This document shows, piece by piece, positions 29,076 to 35,451 of a stretch of DNA of 64,000 bases. The stretch comes from Alcaligenaceae bacterium. GTDB taxonomy: Bacteria > Pseudomonadota > Gammaproteobacteria > Burkholderiales > Burkholderiaceae_B. How positions within the stretch are numbered: the stretch's first letter is position 1; every line of letters begins with the position of its first letter. The translations under genes were made by a program, and so were the position numbers. The notes under the pieces are model-generated. The model saw only the letters and a program-made list of their open reading frames with translations. It was not told the origin of the DNA and did not search any database. The DNA lies in assembly GCA_013416435.1 (NCBI GenBank), contig JACCEN010000004.1, positions 62,001 through 126,000 of the forward strand. The letters are read 5' to 3'.

Positions 29076-29145
29076 CCTTGCAATGAATGCGGCAGGCGCA
29101 TAGCATTTAAACTAGGGTTTTACGCGTACAGGTCACAAGCCGATC

Positions 29146-29613
29146 ATGCTGCAAAAAATCATCCTCGCCATCGCCGTATTCGTCGTCATCCTGGTTGCCC
29201 TGACCTTCGGCGAGGCCATACTCGTCGAAGCATTCGCCTGGATTTCCCATCTGACCGGTCTGGTCATCCACAACTTTTCGGATATCTACTACGCCATCCA
29301 TGATTACGTGCGCGCGCATGCGGCCAAAGTCCTTCTTGCCCTGCTGCTGACCATACCAATCAGCCTATGGATCATCAAAAGCAAAAGCGACGAACTGAAG
29401 AAACCCAATACGCATCGCAAGATCGCCATCGTCCTGGCGATCTTCCTGGGCTGGCTCGGCGCGCATCGCTTCTATCTCGGGCAGATCGGCTGGGGCGTGC
29501 TGTACCTGATCATTTTCTATGTCTTCACGCCGCTGGTCATCGTCCTGGCACTGATCGACGCCATTCGCTATGTCTTCATGAGCGACGAAGATTTCATGCC
29601 GGTACGCATCTGA
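29146..29613 (+). CDS. TM2-domain membrane protein
   Basis: Small inner-membrane protein of 155 residues, function unknown. N-terminal membrane segments (IILAIAVFVVILVALTFGEA and VLLALLLTIPISLWI) precede a C-terminal TM2 domain with the hallmark FLGWLGAHRFYLGQIGWGVL. A lipoate-ligase-like gene begins three bases after its stop, suggesting one transcript. Confidence 0.8.
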   Translation: MLQKIILAIAVFVVILVALTFGEAILVEAFAWISHLTGLVIHNFSDIYYAIHDYVRAHAAKVLLALLLTIPISLWIIKSKSDELKKPNTHRKIAIVLAIFLGWLGAHRFYLGQIGWGVLYLIIFYVFTPLVIVLALIDAIRYVFMSDEDFMPVRI

Positions 29614-29616
29614 ATC

Positions 29617-30429
29617 ATGTTTTCCGTCGTAGGTTCATTGGGGTCAGACCCCGTACGGGGTCTGACCCCTCAATCCGATGAAGCCCCAGACCTCGTACGG
29701 AGCCTGACCCCGCAATCCGATGAAGCCCCAGGCCCCGTACGGAGCCTGACCCCGCAATCCGATGAAGCTTTGGTCGATCTTGCCGCAAGCGGCCAGCCCG
29801 CTGCCTGTGTCTGGGAGGCCGGACAAGGCCTGGTGGTGCCCCGTACGTATGCGCATCACGAGGCATTTCCGGCAGCTTGCGAACAGTTCGCGCAAGCAGG
29901 CTGGCCGGTTTCGGTGCGGCAGTCGGGCGGTGGCATCGTGCCGCAGGGGCCGGGCATCGTGAATTTCAGCCTTGCACGCGCCGTGCAGGGCAAACCGCTG
30001 GATCACTCCACCACAGCCTATGAGCTCATATGCCGCCTCATCAGCGAGGCCCTGGAGGAGTTCGGCATCGCTTCGCATCCCCAGGCAGTGGAAGGCTCGT
30101 TCTGCGACGGACGGTACAACCTGGCCGTCGGCACGGGTGCACAGGCAAAGAAAATTGCGGGAACCGCCCAGCTTTGGAGGCGCAGGCCCCTGCCGGACGG
30201 CAGCGGCTTCCAGCAAATCGGACTGGTGCATGCGCTGGTCCTGGTGCGCACGGACGTGGTAGCGGCCAGCGCGATGGCCAATGCCTTTGAGGAAGCCCTG
30301 GGCAGCGGTCGGCGCTATCTTCCCGAAAAAACCGTGTCGGCACATACTCTCCTGCGGAAGGATAGCGGCACGCTGGTGGAAGATTTAAAGGCTGCGCTGG
30401 CACGAAAAGCAGCCACGGTTCGAATGTAA
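29617..30429 (+). CDS. Lipoate-protein ligase family protein with repeat-expanded N-terminus
   Basis: Resembles biotin/lipoate A/B protein ligases, which attach or transfer lipoyl groups onto carrier proteins. Motifs: VRQSGGGIVPQGPGIVNFSL (lipoyl-AMP binding loop) and AKKIAGTAQLWRR (catalytic Lys region). 270 residues. The first 50 are encoded by the palindrome at 29640-29669 and two following 42-bp units, giving 14-residue repeats (SDEAPDLVRSLTPQ, SDEAPGPVRSLTPQ, then SDEALV). The only reasonable start in frame is the ATG at 29617, so the repeat region appears to be translated. Whether ligase activity survives is not known. Confidence 0.8.
   Translation: MFSVVGSLGSDPVRGLTPQSDEAPDLVRSLTPQSDEAPGPVRSLTPQSDEALVDLAASGQPAACVWEAGQGLVVPRTYAHHEAFPAACEQFAQAGWPVSVRQSGGGIVPQGPGIVNFSLARAVQGKPLDHSTTAYELICRLISEALEEFGIASHPQAVEGSFCDGRYNLAVGTGAQAKKIAGTAQLWRRRPLPDGSGFQQIGLVHALVLVRTDVVAASAMANAFEEALGSGRRYLPEKTVSAHTLLRKDSGTLVEDLKAALARKAATVRM
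29640..29669. repeat. Palindrome copy 4
   Basis: Perfect copy: GGGGTCAGACCCC, spacer GTAC, GGGGTCTGACCCC. It lies inside the start region of the lipoate-ligase-like gene and is read in the frame that gives GSDPVRGLTP. Confidence 0.97.
29671..29768 (+). repeat. In-frame 42-bp tandem repeat
   Basis: Two complete 42-bp units (29671-29712 and 29713-29754) and a third start of 14 bases (29755-29768). Each unit is CAATCCGATGAAG followed by a decayed palindrome (CCCCAGACCTCGTACGGAGC, then CTGACCCCG, in unit one). Units one and two differ at two positions. Because 42 is divisible by three, the reading frame is kept. The likely origin is amplification of the palindrome plus the first codons of the downstream domain. 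Confidence 0.92.
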
Positions 30430-30506
30430 TAAAAGCTATCGTCGCATCGAAATTCGTAACATAATATCGCTCCGTCACATCCATATCTATTCGGGAACCG
30501 ATATTC

Positions 30507-30665
30507 ATGATCATGATGCTGCCCTTCCTGACAGGCGCGCTGGCCGCCTGGTTCGGCATGCGTGGCCGGCGCCGGCTATGCCTCTGGGCCTGGCTGACAA
30601 CCCTCGTCATCTATGCCGCCTGGTGCAAATTCCATATGACCGATGCTCTCGGATTTTCTTTGTAA
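30507..30665 (+). CDS. DUF5993-like small membrane protein
   Basis: A 52-residue ORF (starts MIMMLPFLTGALAAWFG, ends MTDALGFSL) with two short hydrophobic helices separated by a basic turn (MRGRRRLCLWAW). Its size, layout and placement four bases upstream of dsbB match DUF5993 proteins, which commonly precede dsbB-like genes. Function unknown; the context suggests a link to membrane disulfide exchange. Confidence 0.7.
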   Translation: MIMMLPFLTGALAAWFGMRGRRRLCLWAWLTTLVIYAAWCKFHMTDALGFSL

Positions 30666-30669
30666 GATC

Positions 30670-31236
30670 ATGGCCACCGATTACTCCTACCCCCAATCAC
30701 CGCAGCTGTCGCGTACCCTGAACACATTGGCGTTGGCCGGCATCTGCGCCGTGCTGTTGCTTGCTTTCGTCTGGCAAATCGCATTCAACGACCTGCCCTG
30801 CCCCCTGTGCCTGCTGCAACGCGCAGCATTCGCCATGATCGGCATCGCCCTGGTCCTGAACGTACGGTTCGGTCCATCACCCATGCACTACGGCATGATC
30901 GTTATATCGGCGCTCGCGGGTGTCGTGGCCGCCGGACGCCAGGTGCTGCTGCACATCGCACCAGGCGACGCGGGCTATGGACCGCCGTTCCTGGGGCTGC
31001 ATTTCTATACCTGGGCCCTCTTCCTGTTCGTGGCCTTCCTGGTGTACTGCGGGCTCATGCTGATCCTTGACCGCCGCTATGCCGACCAGGCCATCCCGCG
31101 TCCCGTCAGCAAGCTTGCCGGGGCGGTGATGTGGCTTTTCTTCATTCTCGTCCTGGGCAACATGGTATCGACCATGCTCGAATGCGGCTTTGGCGCCTGC
31201 CCGGACGACCCAGTCAGCTACTTGTGGCTGTCTTAG
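30670..31236 (+). CDS. DsbB-like disulfide bond formation protein B
   Basis: Quinone-dependent inner-membrane oxidase that recharges DsbA-type proteins. 188 residues, four membrane helices; the first active-site pair is CPLC (Cys44, Cys47) after helix 1, and a second Cys pair (ECGFGAC) lies near the C-terminus instead of the E. coli loop position, as in many short DsbB-family members. ATG at 30670; an upstream ATG at 30643 would overlap the DUF5993 gene. Confidence 0.88.
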   Translation: MATDYSYPQSPQLSRTLNTLALAGICAVLLLAFVWQIAFNDLPCPLCLLQRAAFAMIGIALVLNVRFGPSPMHYGMIVISALAGVVAAGRQVLLHIAPGDAGYGPPFLGLHFYTWALFLFVAFLVYCGLMLILDRRYADQAIPRPVSKLAGAVMWLFFILVLGNMVSTMLECGFGACPDDPVSYLWLS

Positions 31237-31260
31237 CAAATCATGAGGCCAGGCCCCTGT

Positions 31261-31290
31261 GGGGTCAGACCCCATTCGGGGTCTGACCCC
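31261..31290. repeat. Palindrome copy 5
   Basis: Full copy with spacer ATTC, between dsbB and the ribbon-helix-helix gene (both plus strand). It lies 25 bases past the dsbB stop. Confidence 0.95.
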
Positions 31291-31338
31291 GTCCAATTGC
31301 ATTACAATCCGGTTAACATCAAATAATGATGACTAGAT

Positions 31339-31533
31339 ATGGAACGCAAGACTGCACGCCTTACCGTGCTCATTGATCCGGCCAAGAAAAAAGCCTTTGA
31401 AGAACTTTGCGCCGGCCAGGACATCACGCCTTCCCAAGTCGTACGGCAACTGATCCGCGACTACCTGGCCGATCACGGCGTGAGCTACGGCAAGCCCACC
31501 ACGAATCCCAAGGTGAAGAGCCGGGCTGGTTGA
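31339..31533 (+). CDS. Ribbon-helix-helix (CopG-like) DNA-binding protein
   Basis: 64 residues with an N-terminal beta strand (KTARLTVLIDPAKKKAFEEL) and a helix-turn-helix-like pair (ITPSQVVRQLIRDYLADHG), the arrangement of ribbon-helix-helix repressors. No toxin gene accompanies it, so an antitoxin role is not supported; it may be a free-standing regulator. Convergent with the SulP gene, with palindrome copy 6 between them. Confidence 0.72.
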   Translation: MERKTARLTVLIDPAKKKAFEELCAGQDITPSQVVRQLIRDYLADHGVSYGKPTTNPKVKSRAG

Positions 31534-31559
31534 CGGTCGGTAAGGGGTCTGGCTCTGGT

Positions 31560-33248
31560 TTATGGGGTCAGACCCCGTACGGGGTCTGACCCCTCGACTG
31601 ACCCCTCGACCGGCTGATCAATACGGGCCAGCGCCTGGGCAAACGTCGGTACGACGTCATCAGCGCCCAGTTTGTCCACCAGGCCCATTTTTCGAAGCTT
31701 GCCGTATACCCTCGGGTTCGGCTCGGAAACGATGACCCGCACGCCACGCTCGTGCAGGCTCAGCACGACGGTTTCCATGGCCTGCAAGCCCGTTGCATCG
31801 ATGAAGGGGACGTGGCCCAGACGGATGATGAGGATCCCTGGATCGCCGTGGGTGGTGCCAAGCGCGCGCTGGAAGGCGTCCGCCGCGGCAAAGAAAAATG
31901 GGCCGTCAACGGAATATACGAGTACGTTCGCAGGCAACTCGTCCCAGCCTTCGCGCTGCAGTTCGTGCTTGAGCGAGCCGGCGTCCTGCTTGCGGACCAC
32001 CACGCTTTCCGCCATGCGCCGCATGAAATGCAGCATGGCCAGCACGACGCCGATGTTCACCGCGACCACCAGGTCCGCGAACACCGTCAGGCAGAACGTC
32101 GCCACAAGAATGAATACATCGGCCCTGGGCGCGCGCTTGATCATTTTGACCACGTGCCTCAGTTCGCTCATGTTCCAGGCCACCATGAACAGAATGGCGG
32201 CCAACGCGGCCAGCGGGATGCCTGCCGCGAACGGCGCAAGAAAAAGAAGAATGAGCACCAGCGTCAGGGCATGCACCACACCCGCGATAGGGCTGTTCCC
32301 GCCATTGCGTATGTTGGTGGCCGTACGTGCGATGGCGCCGGTGGCCGCAATCCCGCCGAACAGCGGCGACAGCACGTTGGCGATGCCTTGGCCGATGAGT
32401 TCCTGATTTGAGTTGTGCCGCGTGCCTGCCATTCCGTCCGCTACGACGGCGGACAGCATGGACTCGATGGCGCCCAGCATGGCGATGGCAAAAGCGGGGC
32501 CGATGAGCTCCACCAGCCGCGTCATGGTGATTTCAGGCCACTGGAAAGACGGCAGGCCGCGCGGAATCTCGCCAAAGGTGCTGCCGATGGTGGCGACGGT
32601 TTCGAAACCGAACACGGCCTGTATGAGCGTTGCCGCCACCAAGGCGACCAGCGGCCCCGGCACGCGCGCGAACCTGGGAATGCGAGACGTGTAGACGACC
32701 AGCGCCAGCGACAGAAGAGCCAGCGCGGTCGTGGCCCAGTCGAATTGAGGCAGCACCTGCAGCAACTGCCACAGCTTCTCGTGAAAATGCCTGCCTTCCA
32801 CTGCCGGCAGGCCGAAAAAATCCTTCCACTGGCCTACCCAGATGATCACGCCTATCCCGGCGGTAAAGCCGACGATGACCGGTGCCGGAATGAAACGGAT
32901 GACGGCCCCCATGCGCGCGACGCCGAAAAGCACGAGGATGATGCCGGCCATCAGCGTGGCGATTTGCAGCCCTTCGACGCCATGCTGGGCGACAATGCCG
33001 GCCAGAATGACGATGAATGCACCGGTCGGCCCGGCGATCTGCACGCGGCTGCCGCCGAACAGCGATACCGCGATACCCGCGATGATGGCCGTGTACAAGC
33101 CCTGTTCGGGCTTGACGCCGGAAGCAATCGCGAACGCCATGGCCAAAGGCAAGGCGACCACGCCCACGATAAGGCCGGCCACGATATTGGGCAGCCAATG
33201 CCGGCGGCCAAGCAGGCCTGCGCGCTTCGCTTCAAGGAGGACAAACAT
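31560..33248 (-). CDS. SulP-family inorganic anion transporter with STAS domain
   Basis: Inner-membrane secondary transporter of the SLC26/SulP family, which move sulfate, bicarbonate or other anions. Signature LPLAMAFAIASGVKPEQGLY and about a dozen hydrophobic segments; the C-terminal STAS domain includes ILIIRLGHVPFIDATGLQAM. About 562 residues from the ATG at 33248 (MFVLLEAKRAGLLGRRHW). The final ten or so residues are encoded by palindrome copy 6. The substrate is not determined; a beta carbonic anhydrase elsewhere in the window is not adjacent. Confidence 0.9.
   Translation of the reverse strand: MFVLLEAKRAGLLGRRHWLPNIVAGLIVGVVALPLAMAFAIASGVKPEQGLYTAIIAGIAVSLFGGSRVQIAGPTGAFIVILAGIVAQHGVEGLQIATLMAGIILVLFGVARMGAVIRFIPAPVIVGFTAGIGVIIWVGQWKDFFGLPAVEGRHFHEKLWQLLQVLPQFDWATTALALLSLALVVYTSRIPRFARVPGPLVALVAATLIQAVFGFETVATIGSTFGEIPRGLPSFQWPEITMTRLVELIGPAFAIAMLGAIESMLSAVVADGMAGTRHNSNQELIGQGIANVLSPLFGGIAATGAIARTATNIRNGGNSPIAGVVHALTLVLILLFLAPFAAGIPLAALAAILFMVAWNMSELRHVVKMIKRAPRADVFILVATFCLTVFADLVVAVNIGVVLAMLHFMRRMAESVVVRKQDAGSLKHELQREGWDELPANVLVYSVDGPFFFAAADAFQRALGTTHGDPGILIIRLGHVPFIDATGLQAMETVVLSLHERGVRVIVSEPNPRVYGKLRKMGLVDKLGADDVVPTFAQALARIDQPVEGSVEGSDPVRGLTP
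31564..31593. repeat. Palindrome copy 6
   Basis: Perfect copy with spacer GTAC. On the minus strand it is read as coding sequence and gives the last residues of the SulP transporter (GSDPVRGLTP), with the TAA stop at 31560-31562 just beyond it. Confidence 0.97.
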
Positions 33249-33310
33249 GCTATTCACTTGGACATACGAAATGTGCCTGCTATTATAATGTAATGTGCGT
33301 CCGCCAAAAA

Positions 33311-33366
33311 TTGTCACCTCGGGCGCAGTCCTATTTGCTTGTCACCTCGAGCGCAGTCCTATTTGC
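33311..33366. repeat. 28-bp tandem duplication
   Basis: Two adjacent 28-bp units (33311-33338 and 33339-33366), each running TTGTCACCTC, G or A, GGC... to CTATTTGC; the only difference is GGG versus GAG after CCTC. They lie between the SulP gene and the MerR-type regulator, upstream of both. Could be a duplicated regulatory element or a recent slippage event. Confidence 0.9.
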
Positions 33367-33400
33367 GCAACAAAAAAAACGCTTGATTGCCGACCGCACA

Positions 33401-33423
33401 GACCTTAAAGTAACTATAAGGTC
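33401..33423. promoter_or_regulatory. MerR-type operator dyad
   Basis: GACCTTA (33401-33407), nine bases, TAAGGTC (33417-33423): a perfect dyad of the size MerR-family regulators bind between -35 and -10. On the minus strand TTGACC begins at 33425, giving a -35-like hexamer at the dyad edge; a good -10 is not visible. It lies 22 bases before the regulator's ATG, so autoregulation is likely. Confidence 0.6.
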
Positions 33424-33444
33424 AATCGCACAGGAATGATAGCC

Positions 33445-33876
33445 ATGAAAATTGGCGAACTGGCCAGGGCGGCCAACTGCGGCACGGAAACCATACGCTT
33501 CTACGAAAAGGAAGGCCTGCTTCCCGCGCCCGACCGCACCGAAGGCAACTATCGAAACTACCGGGACGAACATCTGGAACGCCTGCGCTTCATCTGCAAC
33601 TGCCGCAGCCTGGACATGACGCACGATGAAATCCGCCAATTGCTTCGTTTCGCGGATGATCCGGACAGCGGCTGCGGGCCGGTGAACCAATTGCTGGACG
33701 AGCACATCGGACACGTCGACATCCGCCTGAAGGAATTACGAGCATTACGCAGCCTGCTGGTCGATCTACGTCATCGCTGCGCCCAGGCAGATTCCATTGC
33801 CCACTGCGGCATCATTCAAGGCCTGGCTTCGATGCCCGCCGAGGAAAAGCAAATGTCCAAAACCCATCTTGGTTGA
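33445..33876 (+). CDS. MerR-family regulator, CadR/PbrR-like
   Basis: Metal-sensing transcription activator. The N-terminal winged helix-turn-helix (MKIGELARAANCGTETIRFY) is typical; the metal-binding Cys residues of the Cd/Pb group appear in CNCRSLDMTHDE, SGCGPVNQLLDEHIGHVD and AHCGIIQGL. 143 residues from the ATG at 33445; an ATG at 33436 would add three. No metal exporter or ATPase is next to it: neighbours are SulP and a hydrolase, so its target is unclear. Confidence 0.87.
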   Translation: MKIGELARAANCGTETIRFYEKEGLLPAPDRTEGNYRNYRDEHLERLRFICNCRSLDMTHDEIRQLLRFADDPDSGCGPVNQLLDEHIGHVDIRLKELRALRSLLVDLRHRCAQADSIAHCGIIQGLASMPAEEKQMSKTHLG

Positions 33877-33989
33877 GGGGTCAGACCCTGTACAGAGGGG
33901 TCAGACCCCGTACGGGGTCTGACCCCAACCAGAGCCCCGCCCCCGCAGCAAGGACGCAGCCGGGGTCAGCCCCCATAGGGGCTGACCCC
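33877..33989. repeat. Palindrome cluster 7 (two copies plus a half)
   Basis: A half-element at 33877-33896, a perfect copy at 33897-33926 (spacer GTAC), and a shorter copy at 33962-33989 reading GGGGTCAGCCCCC, ATA, GGGGCTGACCCC, in which A-to-C in one arm is matched by T-to-G in the other. The cluster separates the MerR gene from the hydrolase gene, both on the plus strand. Confidence 0.93.
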
Positions 33990-34007
33990 AACCAGAAAAG
34001 GATAGCC

Positions 34008-35276
34008 ATGAACGAGCCAAGCACAGAAGGCGTCGCCCGCGGAGCCACCCGCCTGAGCGGATTCGACGAACCCGAAATGGAGTTTCAGTTGCTGCGGGGA
34101 CTGGGGGTTTCCAACTACGGTGGCGGGACGCTGGGCGAAATCATGGTGGCTCGGGAAAACATCGAACAACGGATGCGCGACCCTCAGTCTCCAACGGCGG
34201 ATCCGGCGCGCGCCTGGACCGCCTCGTTCTCGGCGCTCGCCCAGCAAGTAGAACAGTACGGGCAACGAGCGCTTGCCCGGGGACACCGCGTCAGCGCTCG
34301 CGAGCACCTGATGCGAGCCAGCATGTACTACCGGGCGGCGGAATACTTCTGCGATCCCTTCAAGCCTGATCATCGACGCTGGGGCATCGCATCCCGCGAA
34401 GCCTTCATACTGGGCGCAAGCCTGCTCAACATCCCCGTCAAGGTCGTGCAAATACCCTACGAAGGGCTATGGATACCGGCCTACTATTTCACGGCCTCGC
34501 CGGAAGAAAGCCCCCATGAACGCCGCAAGACCCTGTTGGTGAACACGGGCTTCGACGGCAGTGGCGAAGAATTGTATTTCGAGGCGGGCCGCGCGGCGCT
34601 GGATCGCAACTACAACGTGCTGCTGATCGACGGCCCCGGACAAACAGGCATGACCCGCCTGCATCCGCAACTGAAGTTTCGCGCCGACTGGGAAGTCCCG
34701 ATCAAGGCGGTCATGGATTGGCTGTGCGCCCAACCCGACGTGGACCCGGAACGCATCGCCTGCTATGGCATTAGCCTGGGCGGCTACTTTGCCACCCGGG
34801 CGGCCTGCCACGAACCCCGCATCAAAGCGCTGGCCGTCAATTCGCCCATCGTCGACCTGAAAGCTTATCAATTGGGATTCTTCCCGCCCGGAACGGCGGA
34901 CGACCCGCCGGAGCTGCTGCTGGAATGGTTCGACGACATCCCGTCCGCCGAATTGCCGGACTCCCTGCGTGCCTTGTTGAAGATCGCCTTCTTCCGCTTC
35001 GGAACGAATTCGCTGCGGGGCTGGGTAAGCATGCTGGACGCATTCAAATGCCGCGAGGACCTGGAACACCTGCGCGCCCCTTGCCTGTCCATGGTCGGCG
35101 CGGCAGAAGGTGCCGAACCCCTGAAGCAAGCGGAATACTTCAAGACCCACGCCGCCGGCCCAGTCGACGAATATGTCTTTTCCCATGCGGAAGGGGCGGA
35201 CGCCCATTGCCAGCTGACCAATCTGCCCTTGTCGGCCGCAGTGCTGTTCGATTGGCTCGATGAGCGCTTTAAATAG
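34008..35276 (+). CDS. Alpha/beta hydrolase of the FrsA/acylpeptidase type
   Basis: Probable esterase or peptidase. 422 residues from the ATG at 34008, preceded by AAGG; a longer frame upstream merely translates the palindromes. The nucleophile elbow is CYGISLGGYFATRA, after a strand reading VLLIDGPGQTGMTRL; a helical N-terminal cap domain occupies about the first 150 residues, as in 2,6-dihydropseudooxynicotine hydrolase-like enzymes. C-terminal His is likely in GADAHCQL. Substrate unknown. Confidence 0.82.
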   Translation: MNEPSTEGVARGATRLSGFDEPEMEFQLLRGLGVSNYGGGTLGEIMVARENIEQRMRDPQSPTADPARAWTASFSALAQQVEQYGQRALARGHRVSAREHLMRASMYYRAAEYFCDPFKPDHRRWGIASREAFILGASLLNIPVKVVQIPYEGLWIPAYYFTASPEESPHERRKTLLVNTGFDGSGEELYFEAGRAALDRNYNVLLIDGPGQTGMTRLHPQLKFRADWEVPIKAVMDWLCAQPDVDPERIACYGISLGGYFATRAACHEPRIKALAVNSPIVDLKAYQLGFFPPGTADDPPELLLEWFDDIPSAELPDSLRALLKIAFFRFGTNSLRGWVSMLDAFKCREDLEHLRAPCLSMVGAAEGAEPLKQAEYFKTHAAGPVDEYVFSHAEGADAHCQLTNLPLSAAVLFDWLDERFK

Positions 35277-35281
35277 GTGAA

Positions 35282-35433
35282 GGGGTCAGACCCCGAACAC
35301 GCCACGCACGGGGTCAGACCCCGTACGGGGTCTGACCCCAAAAAAAAGTCAGACCCTTCCGCACACGGGGTCAGACCCCGTATGGGGTCTGACCCCAAAA
35401 CAAAAGGGTCAGAACCCTTCCGGGTCTGACCCT
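35282..35433. repeat. Palindrome cluster 8 (three copies plus halves)
   Basis: Half-element at 35282-35295; full copies at 35310-35339 (GTAC), 35367-35396 (GTAT), and a variant at 35405-35433 (A/T ends and spacer TTCC region, one unpaired base); another fragment at about 35348-35360. The cluster lies between the convergent hydrolase and norB genes. Confidence 0.93.
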
Positions 35434-35451
35434 GCTTGCTAAACTACCGTT

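Noticed and set aside
31339-31533. Type II antitoxin
   Set aside because: No adjacent toxin gene; listed only as a ribbon-helix-helix protein.
33873-34007. Long upstream extension of the alpha/beta hydrolase frame rich in RPRTGSDP-like residues
   Set aside because: It only translates the palindromes; the ATG at 34008 has a ribosome site and gives the family-like start.
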